From contig JBLIMV010000023.1 in the NCBI GenBank assembly GCA_047638395.1, positions 35,576 through 99,575 on the forward strand: DNA of 64,000 nucleotides. Reading direction: 5' to 3'. The notes below the pieces were generated by a model, which had not been told where the DNA came from, searched no databases, and was given only the letters and a program-made list of their open reading frames with translations. A program made the position numbers and the translations under genes. Source of the stretch: CAXBCP01 sp047638395 (GTDB lineage: Bacteria; Pseudomonadota; Alphaproteobacteria; MPNO01; UBA830). Shown here piece after piece: positions 16,125 to 25,439 of this stretch (its first letter is position 1; each line of letters begins with the position of its first letter).

Positions 16125-17105
16125 ATGAAAAAAATTGTTTTCGGCCTCTCAGCAGCAGTTCTTGCCGCTGGAACATTTGGCATTGCGACCAGCGGCACCG
16201 CCGTTGCGCAACAGTCCTTTATCTCGATCGGTACCGGCGGCGTCACCGGCGTCTATTATCCGACCGGCGGCGCGATCTGCCGTCTGGTGAACCGTAACCG
16301 TAAAGAGCACAAAATTCGCTGCTCGGTCGAATCGACCGGCGGGTCGGTATACAACATCAACACCATCAAGGCTGGTGAGCTCGATTTCGGTGTCGCTCAG
16401 TCCGACTGGCAGTATCACGCCTATAACGGCACATCGAAGTTCAAGGACTCAGGCGCGTATAAAGACCTGCGGGCCGTGTTCTCCGTTCATCCGGAGCCGT
16501 TCACGGTTGTCGCGCGTGCCGATGCCGGCATCAAAAGCTTCAGTGACCTGAAGGGCAAACGCGTCAATATTGGCAATCCCGGTTCCGGACAGCGTGGCAC
16601 GATGGAAGTGCTTATGGGCGAAATGGGCTGGGACAAGAGCGCGTTCAAGCTTGCATCCGAGCTGAAATCTGCCGAGCAGAGCCAGGCGCTGTGCGACAAC
16701 AAGATCGACGCGATGATCTTCACGGTCGGTCATCCGTCCGGCTCGATCAAGGAAGCGACGACATCCTGTGCGTCGGTTCTGGTCAACGTGACCGGTTCGG
16801 CAGTCGACAGCCTTGTTAAGAAGAACTCGTTCTACCGGACGGCGACTATTCCGGGCGGCATGTATAACGGCACGCCCGCTGACACGATGACGTTCGGTGT
16901 CGGTGCGACCTTTGTCAGCTCGACCAAGGTTGCCGACCGCGTTGTCTACGAAGTTGTCAAAGCCGTGTTCGAGAACTTTGACCGCTTCAAGAAGCTGCAT
17001 CCGGCGTTCCGCAATCTGAAGGAAAAGGAAATGATCAAAGACGGTCTTTCCGCGCCGCTGCATGCAGGTGCTGCGAAGTACTACAAAGAAAAAGGCTGGA
17101 TGTAA
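16125..17105 (+). CDS. TAXI-family TRAP transporter binding protein
   Basis: 326 residues: signal peptide 1-28 (KKIVFGLSAAVLAAG to AVAQ), then ISIGTGGVTGVYYPTGGAIC, the phosphate-loop-like start of TAXI proteins, GGSVYNINTIKAGELDFGVAQSDWQY, and GKRVNIGNPGSGQRGTMEVLM. It captures a small organic acid or similar solute in the periplasm for the fused TRAP permease encoded next. It has a GGGAGA ribosome site 10 nt before the ATG. A strong intrinsic hairpin between this gene and the permease gene would make more of this protein than of the membrane partner. Confidence 0.93.
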   Translation: MKKIVFGLSAAVLAAGTFGIATSGTAVAQQSFISIGTGGVTGVYYPTGGAICRLVNRNRKEHKIRCSVESTGGSVYNINTIKAGELDFGVAQSDWQYHAYNGTSKFKDSGAYKDLRAVFSVHPEPFTVVARADAGIKSFSDLKGKRVNIGNPGSGQRGTMEVLMGEMGWDKSAFKLASELKSAEQSQALCDNKIDAMIFTVGHPSGSIKEATTSCASVLVNVTGSAVDSLVKKNSFYRTATIPGGMYNGTPADTMTFGVGATFVSSTKVADRVVYEVVKAVFENFDRFKKLHPAFRNLKEKEMIKDGLSAPLHAGAAKYYKEKGWM

Positions 17106-17121
17106 GTCCAACCGAGACGAC

Positions 17122-17150
17122 AGGGGAGGCCGTATGGCCTCCCCTTTTTT
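17122..17150 (+). terminator. Intrinsic terminator/attenuator between TAXI and TRAP permease genes
   Basis: Ten-base-pair stem AGGGGAGGCC / GGCCTCCCCT with loop GTAT followed by a run of T. It sits 16 nt after the binding-protein stop and 62 nt before the permease start. Partial read-through would set a high binding protein to permease ratio, as in many transport operons. Confidence 0.87.
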
Positions 17151-17212
17151 CCGAAGGCGGCAAAGACCGCTGGCGGGAACAAATAAACAAATAAAATTCA
17201 CGGGGGTGAATC

Positions 17213-19843
17213 ATGGCCGATCAGCAAACATCCGGCGCGGCGCTAAGCGACGACGAACTTCAGGATCTTGTTGCTTCGAGTGATACGGGTGCGCGTAATC
17301 CCGGTGGGAAAGTCGCCAAGCTTCTGGCTGGTATCGCGCTCGCCTGGTCGACGTTCCAGCTCTGGATCGCCTCGCCGCTGCCGTTCATGGTCACCGATAT
17401 CATTCCGGTTTTGAATAACACCGAAACCCGCTCTATTCATCTCGCCTTCGCGATCTTCCTCGCGTTCATGGCGTATCCGGCCCTCAAACGCTCACCGCGC
17501 GACCGCGTTCCGCTGCAGGACTGGGTGTTTGCCATCGTCGGTGCGCTGGCGGCGGGATACATTTTCCTGTTTTACGGCGAACTGTCGGACCGCCCCGGTG
17601 CACCAATCCAACAGGATTTATGGGTCGCCGGTATCGGTATGGTCGCATTGCTCGAAGCGACGCGACGGGCATTGGGGCCGCCCCTGATGATCGTGGCCAT
17701 GGTTTTCCTCGGTTACGTGTTCTTTGGCGATAGCACCATTATCCCTGACGCCATCCGCTGGAAGGGCGCGTCCTTTGCAAAGGCCATGGGGCATCAATGG
17801 CTGACGACGGAAGGTGTCTACGGTATCGCCCTCGGTGTTTCGACCAGCTTCGTATTCCTGTTCGTGCTGTTCGGCTCGCTGCTCGATAAGGCGGGCGCCG
17901 GTAATTATTTCATCAAGGTGGCGTTCTCGCTGCTTGGCCACCTGCGCGGTGGTCCGGCGAAGGCGGCCGTTCTGGCCTCCGCCATGACGGGTCTGATTTC
18001 GGGCTCGTCAATCGCCAATGTGGTGACGACCGGCACATTCACCATTCCGCTGATGAAACGGGTCGGGTTTACGGCTGAACAGGCCGGCTCGGTCGAGGTC
18101 GCATCCTCGGTTAACGGCCAGATCATGCCGCCGGTCATGGGCGCTGCCGCATTCCTGATGGTCGAATATGTGGGGATTTCATATCTCGAGGTCATCACGC
18201 ACGCATTTCTGCCGGCCGTAATTTCCTACATCGCGCTGCTCTATATCGTGCATCTCGAAGCACTTAAAAACGAAATGGAAGGCCTGCCCAAACCAGGTAT
18301 CCAGAAAGCAGCGATGGCACGCATCGCGGGCGCGCTGATTCCCCTGTTGAGCATCCTCATTCTGTGTGGGGTCATATATTACGGCATCCAGGGCATCAAA
18401 ATGGTCACCGGCGATTTCGTCGGGTGGGTTCTGGCACTCGCGGTGTTCGTGATTTACATAGCCCTGATCGCCTATGCCGCAAAGTCCGAAGATCTGGAGA
18501 TGGACGATCCGAACGCCGAACTGGTGTCGCTGCCGGAATTCGGTCCGACGTTCAGGACCGGCCTGCATTACATCCTGCCGATTGTCGTCCTCGTCTGGTT
18601 CCTGATGGTCGAGCGCAAATCACCCGGCCTGTCAGCGTTCTGGGCCAGTTCGCTGATGCTTATTATCCTGATCACACAGCGCCCGCTAAAGGCGATGTTC
18701 CGTAAATCCGGTGACGCTTCGGCGGCATTCCGGCACGGCTGGGCAGACATGATCGACGGCATGATTGCCGGCGCGCGCAACATGATCGGGATCGGTGTCG
18801 CGACCGCGGCCGCCGGCATCATCGTCGGTACGGTTACATTGACCGGGATCGGCCAGGTCATGACCGAATTCGTCGAGGTGCTGTCGGGCGGTAACCTGAT
18901 TATCATGCTGATCCTGGTTGCCATCATCAGCCTGATCCTCGGAATGGGTCTGCCGACGACCGCGAACTACATTGTCGTGTCGTCACTCATGGCCGGTGTG
19001 GTCGTGGAGCTTGGCGCGGCGAACGGGCTTATCGTGCCGCTGATCGCGGTCCACATGTTCGTGTTCTACTTCGGTATCATGGCGGACGTAACACCCCCGG
19101 TGGGACTGGCGTCCTTCGCGGCTGCTGCTGTGTCGGGGGGCGACCCGATAAAGACTGGTTTTACAGCGTTTTTCTATTCGCTACGTACCGTGATGCTGCC
19201 GTTCCTGTTCATCTTCAATACCGACCTGTTGTTGATCAACGTCGGTATCGCAGACGGGATAGCAGTCTTTATTGTGGCGACCATCGGCATGCTGATTTTT
19301 GCCGCCGGGACCCAGGGGTTCTTTATCGCGCGGAGCAAGATGTGGGAATCCATCGCGCTGATCCTGATTGCGTTCACGCTGTTCCGGCCGGGCTTCTGGC
19401 TTGACCAGGTGCAGGCGCCGTTCGGGGCGGCCGATCCGAAAAACCTCGAACAGGTTGCCGGCGCGCAGCCGGACAACGTGGATATCCGCATCTTTGTGAG
19501 TGGTCAGAATTCCAGCGGGGAGGATGTGGAGACGACCGTTGTCCTGCCGCTTGGTGCGAAGGCCGATGGCGCCAAGAGATTGGAAGCCGCCGGTATCAAG
19601 ATCATCCAGAAGGACGGTAAGACGATTATCGACGACGTCGTTCAGGCGGACGCCAAGGGCAAGCCGACAGCCGCGACGATCGCGAAGCTCGAGTTCGACA
19701 TGGTGATCCTGTCCGCCGAAGTGCCGCAGGAACGGATGCCGAAGCAGCTCTTTTATATCCCGGCAGTATTACTTCTTATCATTGTCTGGGGCCTTCAGCG
19801 CCGTCGCGTTCCCAATACCACCAATCAACCCGCTGCCGCATAG
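17213..19843 (+). CDS. Fused TRAP transporter permease (4TM/12TM)
   Basis: 876 residues with about 18 hydrophobic spans. The N-terminal part has the small-subunit (DctQ-like) helices; from about residue 170 the DctM-like part begins (FVLFGSLLDKAGAGNYFIKVAFSLLGHLRGGPAKAAVLASAMTGLISGSS, here given as positions about 227-265). Conserved GSSIANVVTTGTFTIPLMKR and LILGMGLPTTANYIVVSSLM are seen. The last ~130 residues hold a soluble periplasmic or cytosolic loop (DNVDIRIFVSGQNSSGEDVET) before a final helix. With the TAXI protein it forms a sodium- or proton-driven uptake system. A GGGGGTG lies 7 nt before the ATG. Confidence 0.93.
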   Translation: MADQQTSGAALSDDELQDLVASSDTGARNPGGKVAKLLAGIALAWSTFQLWIASPLPFMVTDIIPVLNNTETRSIHLAFAIFLAFMAYPALKRSPRDRVPLQDWVFAIVGALAAGYIFLFYGELSDRPGAPIQQDLWVAGIGMVALLEATRRALGPPLMIVAMVFLGYVFFGDSTIIPDAIRWKGASFAKAMGHQWLTTEGVYGIALGVSTSFVFLFVLFGSLLDKAGAGNYFIKVAFSLLGHLRGGPAKAAVLASAMTGLISGSSIANVVTTGTFTIPLMKRVGFTAEQAGSVEVASSVNGQIMPPVMGAAAFLMVEYVGISYLEVITHAFLPAVISYIALLYIVHLEALKNEMEGLPKPGIQKAAMARIAGALIPLLSILILCGVIYYGIQGIKMVTGDFVGWVLALAVFVIYIALIAYAAKSEDLEMDDPNAELVSLPEFGPTFRTGLHYILPIVVLVWFLMVERKSPGLSAFWASSLMLIILITQRPLKAMFRKSGDASAAFRHGWADMIDGMIAGARNMIGIGVATAAAGIIVGTVTLTGIGQVMTEFVEVLSGGNLIIMLILVAIISLILGMGLPTTANYIVVSSLMAGVVVELGAANGLIVPLIAVHMFVFYFGIMADVTPPVGLASFAAAAVSGGDPIKTGFTAFFYSLRTVMLPFLFIFNTDLLLINVGIADGIAVFIVATIGMLIFAAGTQGFFIARSKMWESIALILIAFTLFRPGFWLDQVQAPFGAADPKNLEQVAGAQPDNVDIRIFVSGQNSSGEDVETTVVLPLGAKADGAKRLEAAGIKIIQKDGKTIIDDVVQADAKGKPTAATIAKLEFDMVILSAEVPQERMPKQLFYIPAVLLLIIVWGLQRRRVPNTTNQPAAA

Positions 19844-19854
19844 GAGTATCGGAT

Positions 19855-20280
19855 ATGTATGAACACATTCTCCTTCCCGTCGATCTTGGTAATGATAGTT
19901 CCTGGGAAAAGGCGTTACCGACAGCGATCGAATATTGCGGCGCGTTCGGCTCAGTCCTGCATGTGATGACCGTGATGCCGGATTTCGGCTCGCCGATGGT
20001 GGCGCAGTTCTTCCCGACCGACCACGAAGACAAGATGATGGTGAAAGCGGGCGAAGTGCTGCACAAATTTGTCGCCGACCGGGTACCTGATACCATCAGG
20101 GTTCAGCACATCGTCGCCGACGGCACGATCTACAAAACCATCATCGAGACGGCCGAGGAGATCGGCGCGGACCTGATCATCATGGGATCGCACCGGCCCG
20201 AACTGCAGGACTACCTGCTGGGACCGAATGCCGCCCGTGTGGTGCGCCATTCGGCGAAATCCGTGTTGGTCGTTCGCTGA
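19855..20280 (+). CDS. Universal stress protein (UspA family)
   Basis: 141 residues with the Usp fold: opening YEHILLPVDLGNDSSWEKALPTAIEYC, then ADLIIMGSHRPELQDYLLGPNAARVVRHSAKSVLVVR, with the ATP-binding G-[ST]-H/R pattern (MGSHRP...LLGPNAARVV). It begins 11 nt after the TRAP permease stop and is in the same operon. Usp proteins beside TRAP or TAXI systems, such as TeaD beside the ectoine transporter TeaABC, modulate transport activity in an ATP-dependent way; the same role is inferred here. Confidence 0.9.
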   Translation: MYEHILLPVDLGNDSSWEKALPTAIEYCGAFGSVLHVMTVMPDFGSPMVAQFFPTDHEDKMMVKAGEVLHKFVADRVPDTIRVQHIVADGTIYKTIIETAEEIGADLIIMGSHRPELQDYLLGPNAARVVRHSAKSVLVVR

Positions 20281-20336
20281 TACCGATCACCGGAATATGA
20301 CCCGCCGCAATGCCCGGCCTGTGCTAGGCAAGGGGC

Positions 20337-21245
20337 ATGAATATGCGTTCTCTGTCTTCTGCAGCCGCTCTGGCTGTTTTGCTGGGATTTGCCGGCGTCG
20401 CGGGTGCCGCAGAAGTTTCTCGAGTCGCGGAGATTCCGGCCACAGTGCCGGTCCAGGCAGGACCCTATATTCGCGGTTCTGATGCCGACCAGCGCGAATA
20501 CGGCTACAGCCTCGACGAGCGCGCTTATGGTCATTCCGTCACCCGCAAAGGGCGCTGGTATGCCGGAGAATTCCCCCGCGAAAAGCGCCACCTGCCTGCC
20601 TACAGCATCACCGTTACGCCGATTACCAACGCTCAGTACGGCGTGTTTATCGCGGCGACGGGACACCCTGCGCCCGACGTCGACCGGGCAACCTGGAAAT
20701 CTTACGGCCTGATCCATTCCTGGCCACGGACGCGCCGCCATGCGTGGTCGGGCGGTCGCGTCCCCGACGGGCGCGACGCACACCCTGTTGTCCTGGTATC
20801 GAAGACGGACGCGATGGACTATGCGGGGTGGCTGTCGCAACGGACCGGCAAAACCTGGCGCCTGCCGAGCGAAGAGGAATGGGAGAAGGCGGCGCGGGGA
20901 AACGATGGGCGCCGATTCCCGTGGGGCGGCGTTTTTGATCCGCATCGCCTGAACAGCCACGATGCCGGACCGTTCGACACACAACCCGTCGGACGGTATC
21001 CGGCCGGTGCCAGCCCTTACGGCGTTCTTGATATGGCAGGGCAGGTGTTTGAATGGACGGCGACGGCGGCCAAAACCGGAAGGTCGGTTGTCAAAGGCGG
21101 CTCCTGGGATGACAAGGGATGCGGCGTCTGCCGTGCCGCCGCCCGGCACAACCGGCCCGATGGCCTGAAGCACATCCTGATCGGCTTTCGGCTAGTGGTA
21201 TCAGGCATCGGCGGTGAGCCGGGGTTAAAAAGCCCCTCACGGTGA
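20337..21245 (+). CDS. Exported FGE-fold (SUMF1-like) protein
   Basis: 302 residues: signal peptide 1-25 (SLSSAAALAVLLGFAGVAGAAE), then the FGE-sulfatase fold with ITVTPITNAQYGVFIAATGH, TWRLPSEEEWEKAARGNDGRRFPWGG, YGVLDMAGQVFEWTAT and the C-terminal KGGSWDDKGCGVCRAAARHNRPD...IGFRLV. In true formylglycine-generating enzymes the last region has two catalytic Cys (C-x4-C just before A-A-R). Here the position before the second A-A-R is Ala and the two Cys are spaced C-x2-C, so normal FGE chemistry is doubtful. It probably belongs to the wider FGE superfamily used for other oxidative or binding roles. Periplasmic by its signal. Confidence 0.78.
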   Translation: MNMRSLSSAAALAVLLGFAGVAGAAEVSRVAEIPATVPVQAGPYIRGSDADQREYGYSLDERAYGHSVTRKGRWYAGEFPREKRHLPAYSITVTPITNAQYGVFIAATGHPAPDVDRATWKSYGLIHSWPRTRRHAWSGGRVPDGRDAHPVVLVSKTDAMDYAGWLSQRTGKTWRLPSEEEWEKAARGNDGRRFPWGGVFDPHRLNSHDAGPFDTQPVGRYPAGASPYGVLDMAGQVFEWTATAAKTGRSVVKGGSWDDKGCGVCRAAARHNRPDGLKHILIGFRLVVSGIGGEPGLKSPSR

Positions 21246-21327
21246 TTTTATCCATCCGGGCTCGCACTTCTCCGCGCAGGGCTTATCTTAAGGGCAATAC
21301 AGAGACACCCGATGAAGGGAGGCTGGC

Positions 21328-22074
21328 GTGCCGCGCGATCCTCATAGCTATCCACAGATAACAGTCGATTTCGATAAATTGCCGAAATCACGGCTCGAAT
21401 CCATGCTTGCCGCTGGCCATGAGGCCATCGATTGTATTCGCGTCCTGTCAAAGATGGGCGACAATATTGTCGGCGAGCTGCTGAGCGGCGCAGAGGGGTT
21501 TTATGAATGGGATCATTACCCCGATGGCGACGTCTACGATCATGAAACCCACGCGCAGTTCTATTATCACGCCCATCCACAGGAGCTACGCGGTGGCGAG
21601 CATGGTCATTTTCACACATTCATGCGGGCAAACGGCATTCCGGATACTATTCGCCCGGTCGCGCTGCCGGATTACGAAAAACCGGCTGAGCGGAATGACG
21701 ATCTTACACACCTGATCGCTGTATCCATGGATCCCCAGGGATTGCCGATCTGCCTGTTCTCGACAAACCGCTGGGTGACCGGTGAAACCTGGTACAGAGC
21801 GGACGATGTCTGTTCGCTGCTCGACCGGTTTAACATCGACCACGCCCGCCCGTCCTGGCCGGTGAACCGCTGGATTACGGCGATTCTTCAGCTATTTCAC
21901 CCGCAGGCCGTGGCGCTTATTCGCGCCCGCGACGAACGGGTGAAGCAATGGACGGATGAGAAACCGGACGAAAACGCCTTCGAGGACCGCGATCTGGAGA
22001 TCACGGCCGTGTTCGATATATCAATCGACGACCAGATGGCCGCAATTCAGGCGGCGCTGGCGGCGAAGGGCTGA
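21328..22074 (+). CDS. Conserved His-rich protein (DUF6969-like), unknown function
   Basis: 248 residues, GTG start chosen because AAGGGAGG lies 6 nt before it. No signal or membrane span. The central region is rich in aromatic and His residues: YEWDHYPDGDVYDHETHAQFYYHAHP, interrupted here, then GEHGHFHTFMR at about residues 90-100, which could form a metal site. The second half has STNRWVTGETWYRADDVCSLLDRFNIDHARPSWPVNRWI. I recall this arrangement from proteins labelled DUF6969 in alphaproteobacteria, but I am not certain of the number. It stands before a convergent cytochrome c gene. Function is not assigned. Confidence 0.7.
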   Translation: MPRDPHSYPQITVDFDKLPKSRLESMLAAGHEAIDCIRVLSKMGDNIVGELLSGAEGFYEWDHYPDGDVYDHETHAQFYYHAHPQELRGGEHGHFHTFMRANGIPDTIRPVALPDYEKPAERNDDLTHLIAVSMDPQGLPICLFSTNRWVTGETWYRADDVCSLLDRFNIDHARPSWPVNRWITAILQLFHPQAVALIRARDERVKQWTDEKPDENAFEDRDLEITAVFDISIDDQMAAIQAALAAKG

Positions 22075-22078
22075 CAGC

Positions 22079-22465
22079 CTATTTGGTGGCTTCTTTGAGA
22101 AACGCCATCAGATTATCGATGTCTTTCTGCTTCTTCAGGCCGGCAAAGGTCATCTTGGTGCCTTTGACATACTTCCGCGGTTTTACCAGATATGCGGACA
22201 TCGTTTTTACGTCCCAGGCCAATCCGCCCTTACCGGCCTTCTTCATGGCCTTGGAGAATTTGTACTTTTTGGCGGTGCCTGCCGTGCGGCCGAACACCCC
22301 GGCCAGGCTGGGGCCGATCCGGTGTTTGCCGGCCACGAGCGTGTGACAGGCCTTGCATTTGTTGAAGACTTTCTTGCCTTTGGCCATATCAGCGGCACTG
22401 GCGTAACCGATTGAAGAAATTGCCAAAACGGCGATTGTCGCGGTCAGTGATAGGGTCTTTTTCAT
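22079..22465 (-). CDS. Small soluble cytochrome c (class I)
   Basis: 128 residues: Sec signal peptide 1-24 (KKTLSLTATIAVLAISSIGYASA), a heme c motif CKACH at about residues 35-39 with the preceding KKVFNKCKACH context, and the sixth-ligand Met probably in KGTKMTFAGLKK. The domain is short, with the conserved GPSLAGVFGRTAG after the heme site. It is expected in the periplasm as an electron carrier. The ATG of MKKTLSLT is preferred to one 8 codons upstream because GGA lies about 10 nt before it. The gene has no obvious redox partner beside it. Confidence 0.92.
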   Translation of the reverse strand: MKKTLSLTATIAVLAISSIGYASAADMAKGKKVFNKCKACHTLVAGKHRIGPSLAGVFGRTAGTAKKYKFSKAMKKAGKGGLAWDVKTMSAYLVKPRKYVKGTKMTFAGLKKQKDIDNLMAFLKEATK

Positions 22466-22668
22466 AGTCGTAATTCCGATCTCATACACGGTGTTATTTG
22501 ACCTGAAATAGCCTTAGGCAGTCCTCCGGGTCAAGCTGCACATTGCCGCAGGCTCGCGCCTCAGAGCAGCCGGGTCAATTCACGTCCCCGTGCGATACGG
22601 CGCGTTTCATTCGGCCATGCTTCTGCTGCGCGGCAGGGCGTATTCGGGTCGATTCTGCCGCTATCCGC

Positions 22669-22683
22669 TTAAGCAGCCGTTAA
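22669..22683. promoter_or_regulatory. CtrA-type site TTAA-N7-TTAA upstream of DUF2336 gene
   Basis: TTAAGCAGCCGTTAAC is an exact full CtrA consensus (two TTAA with a 7-nt gap, followed by C), ending about 75 nt before the DUF2336 start codon. Presence of CtrA itself cannot be checked in this window. Confidence 0.5.
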
Positions 22684-22758
22684 CGAGTTTATCGCAGAAT
22701 TACGGCTTAGCGGAACGTTGAAACTATCCGGGTTTCCCGCCTGAAGGATTACAGCGAC

Positions 22759-23895
22759 ATGACAACAAAACTATCCAAATCGGACGTTGAGCGTCTCCTA
22801 ACAGACCCCTCCGTGGATGCGCGGGCTGATGCGGCTGCCAAGATAGCAACGCATTACGACGCCGCCGCGGATTTTGGTGAGCAGGAAAAGAAGCTCGCCG
22901 AAGAAATCTTCACGTTGATGTGCAAGGACGCCGAGGAACGTGTGCGTGCAGCACTTTCCGCTAATTTGAAAGATTGCCCGTTTTTGCCGCATGATATCGC
23001 GCGCACGCTTGCCGACGATGTCGCCACTGTATCGAACCCCGTCCTCAAATTTTCGACCGTCCTCACCGACGCGGATCTGATTGAAATCGTCACAAGCCAG
23101 GGAGAGGAAAAGCAGAAGGCTATCGCCTCGCGGCCAACCGTTTCGCCCGACGTTTCCGATGCCCTTATCGATACCAAGAACGAAGCCGTCGTCGGCACAC
23201 TGGTTGCCAATGACGGCGCCCAGATTTCGACCGGTTCGATGCAGCGGGTTCTGGATGATTTTGCCGACAGCGATCTTGTGAAATCGTCGATGGTCGGGCG
23301 TTCGGCACTGCCGATGGAAGTGTCGGAACGCCTCGTCAACATGGTGTCCGACAAACTCCAGCAGGAGCTCCTTGCCCGCCACGATCTGCCGAGTGACAGC
23401 GTTAGCGACCTGATCCTGCAGTCCCGCGAGAAGGCCACCCTTGGTCTTCTTAGTGGGAAAAACCATGGCGAGGATTCCCGGCGACTGATTGTACATCTAT
23501 ACCAGAACAACCGTTTGACCCCGACAATCATGCTGCGCGCGCTCTGCATGGGCGACATGGATTTTTTCGAGGGTAGTGTGGCCGTCCGTGCGCGGACCCC
23601 ATTGTCGAATACGCGCGAAATGATTCATGGCGGCGATCGGAACCAGATTTCGTCTCTTCTGGATAAAGCCGAACTGCCAAAACCGTTACAGCCGGCATTC
23701 ACGGCCGCGATCGGTGTTGCCGAAGACACCGACTACGACGGCGGCGCCGACGATCAGGACAGGTTCCGGCGTCGGATGATCGAGCGGATCATCACCAATT
23801 TTGACGATCCGGATTCCGCAATGGGCGACGACAACATCGAATATTTGCTCGCGCAGCTGACCCAGATCGACGCGGGTTTCGCGAACTCCTACTGA
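22759..23895 (+). CDS. DUF2336-domain protein
   Basis: 378 residues, almost all helical, with no signal peptide. It opens KLSKSDVERLLTDPSVDARADAAAKIATHYD, the characteristic start of DUF2336 proteins, which look like degenerate HEAT-type helical repeats (VSNPVLKFSTVLTDADLIEIV..., SAL-P-MEVSERLV...). They occur mainly in alphaproteobacteria. A C-terminal segment from about residue 330 is acidic (EDTDYDGGADDQDRFRR). Function unknown. A CtrA-like site upstream suggests cell-cycle-linked expression. ATG with AAGGA 10 nt upstream. Confidence 0.85.
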   Translation: MTTKLSKSDVERLLTDPSVDARADAAAKIATHYDAAADFGEQEKKLAEEIFTLMCKDAEERVRAALSANLKDCPFLPHDIARTLADDVATVSNPVLKFSTVLTDADLIEIVTSQGEEKQKAIASRPTVSPDVSDALIDTKNEAVVGTLVANDGAQISTGSMQRVLDDFADSDLVKSSMVGRSALPMEVSERLVNMVSDKLQQELLARHDLPSDSVSDLILQSREKATLGLLSGKNHGEDSRRLIVHLYQNNRLTPTIMLRALCMGDMDFFEGSVAVRARTPLSNTREMIHGGDRNQISSLLDKAELPKPLQPAFTAAIGVAEDTDYDGGADDQDRFRRRMIERIITNFDDPDSAMGDDNIEYLLAQLTQIDAGFANSY

Positions 23896-23923
23896 TTGAC
23901 GTTTGAGGTTTCAGGCTGACGCC

Positions 23924-25183
23924 TCAGGTTTCGAGCATTCGGCCTTTGCCGATTGCATCGGTGCCGAATCGTGCGCGTAGATCGTCGACCGCGCCTTCGA
24001 CTTTTTTTCGGCGTTGTAAGTCCGGATCCGCGAGATCAATCGGGTCGCAATCCTCCTGTGGCGCGAATTCCGAAAGTCCGATCCCCAACAGTCTGAACGC
24101 CGTGCCGTCAGCCTCTTTCTCAAGCAGCGGGTTGGCGGCAGCATAAATCGCATCGGCGAGCTGCGTCGGATGCGGCAGGGTCCGCGACCGTGTCCGGATG
24201 GCGAACCGTGCTGTCTTCAGTTTGAGCGTGACGGTTCGACCGCCGATGTCTTCCTTCTTGATGCCGGCGGAGACCTTTTCCGCCTGGCGCCAGAGTATCC
24301 GGCTCAGGCGCCCGGGGTCCGAGATGTCATCCGCAAATGTCGTTTCGCTCGACAGGCTTTTGCGGCCCGAGCCCGGCACCACCTTGCGTGTGTCACGGCC
24401 ATGCGCAAGGCGCGCCATTCGGCTGCCGATCTCGCCATAACGCCGTGTCAGATCTTCTTCGCTCAATTGCTGGAGCTCGCCGATCATGGTGATGCCATCG
24501 CGCTCCAGCGTGCGCTGGAATACCTTGCCCACACCCCAGATGCGCGATACCGGCTGTCTGCTCAGGAACGGAACGGTCTCGGTGCGGCCGATTACCGTGA
24601 AGCCCTGTGGTTTGTTCAGGCCGGAGGAAAGTTTTGCCAGGAACTTGTTGTGGCTCAGGCCGATAGACACGGTGATGCCGTGTCGGTTTTCGATTTCGCA
24701 CACCAACCTGGCAAGCGTGCGGGCCGGGCTGCCGCCGTGCAGCCGTTCGGTGCCGGTCATGTCGAGAAATGCCTCATCGATGGAAATCGGTTCCACCAGG
24801 GGCGTTACCGTCCGCATCATCTCGCGAATGTCGCGGCCGATACGGCCATATTTCGCCATATCGGGTTTGACGACAACAGCGTCGGGGCAGGCGCGAAGGG
24901 CTTTGAACATAGGCATGGCTGAATGCACGCCATATTCCCGTGCGATATAGCACGCCGCCATCACAACGCCGCGTTTCTGCCCACCAACCAGCACCGGTTT
25001 ATCGATTAGCTCGGGATTATCGCGTTTTTCGACGCTCGCGTAGAAGGAATCGCAGTCCAGATGGGCAATCGACAGTGTGGACATCTCTGCGTGCGTTACC
25101 ACGTCCGCAGCCCCGCAGGCCGGACAGGCGGATAGACCGAGTTCGGTGAATTCTGTCTGGCAACGGCGGCACAGGGATTTCAT
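23924..25183 (-). CDS. dinB: DNA polymerase IV with N-terminal zinc finger
   Basis: 419 residues. The N-terminal C5-x2-C8-x11-C20-x2-C23 pattern is a zinc ribbon found in alphaproteobacterial DinB proteins. The Y-family palm follows: IAHLDCDSFYASVEKRDNPEL with the first catalytic Asp, YSRIG-like segment GRIGRDIREMM, and SIDEAFLDMTGTERL with the catalytic D-E pair. Then GLSHNKFLAKLSSGLNKPQGFTV and the little finger after about residue 290. It synthesises across lesions with low fidelity. The last residues show no beta-clamp motif that I can recognise. It is convergent with the DUF2336 gene. Confidence 0.95.
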   Translation of the reverse strand: MKSLCRRCQTEFTELGLSACPACGAADVVTHAEMSTLSIAHLDCDSFYASVEKRDNPELIDKPVLVGGQKRGVVMAACYIAREYGVHSAMPMFKALRACPDAVVVKPDMAKYGRIGRDIREMMRTVTPLVEPISIDEAFLDMTGTERLHGGSPARTLARLVCEIENRHGITVSIGLSHNKFLAKLSSGLNKPQGFTVIGRTETVPFLSRQPVSRIWGVGKVFQRTLERDGITMIGELQQLSEEDLTRRYGEIGSRMARLAHGRDTRKVVPGSGRKSLSSETTFADDISDPGRLSRILWRQAEKVSAGIKKEDIGGRTVTLKLKTARFAIRTRSRTLPHPTQLADAIYAAANPLLEKEADGTAFRLLGIGLSEFAPQEDCDPIDLADPDLQRRKKVEGAVDDLRARFGTDAIGKGRMLET

Positions 25184-25439
25184 ACGGGGAGATTGGAACG
25201 ACCGAAGGGCGCCGTCAATCGGGATGCCAGTAAATGTTCATGTTCTATTCATCTTACTGCCTGTATCTAATTGTATCGTTTACGCCGTTGCGATTTTTTG
25301 GTTAGGATGTAAGCCCAATTTAGGCTGGTGGCCCGGGGGAAATGGCCGACATCGGCGGGCTTGCTGTGAAAGTTAGTTCGGCGTGGACGTTCCGACCGCA
25401 ATGGTCGGATATGGGGTTCTCTGGGGCAAAGACGTTAAT

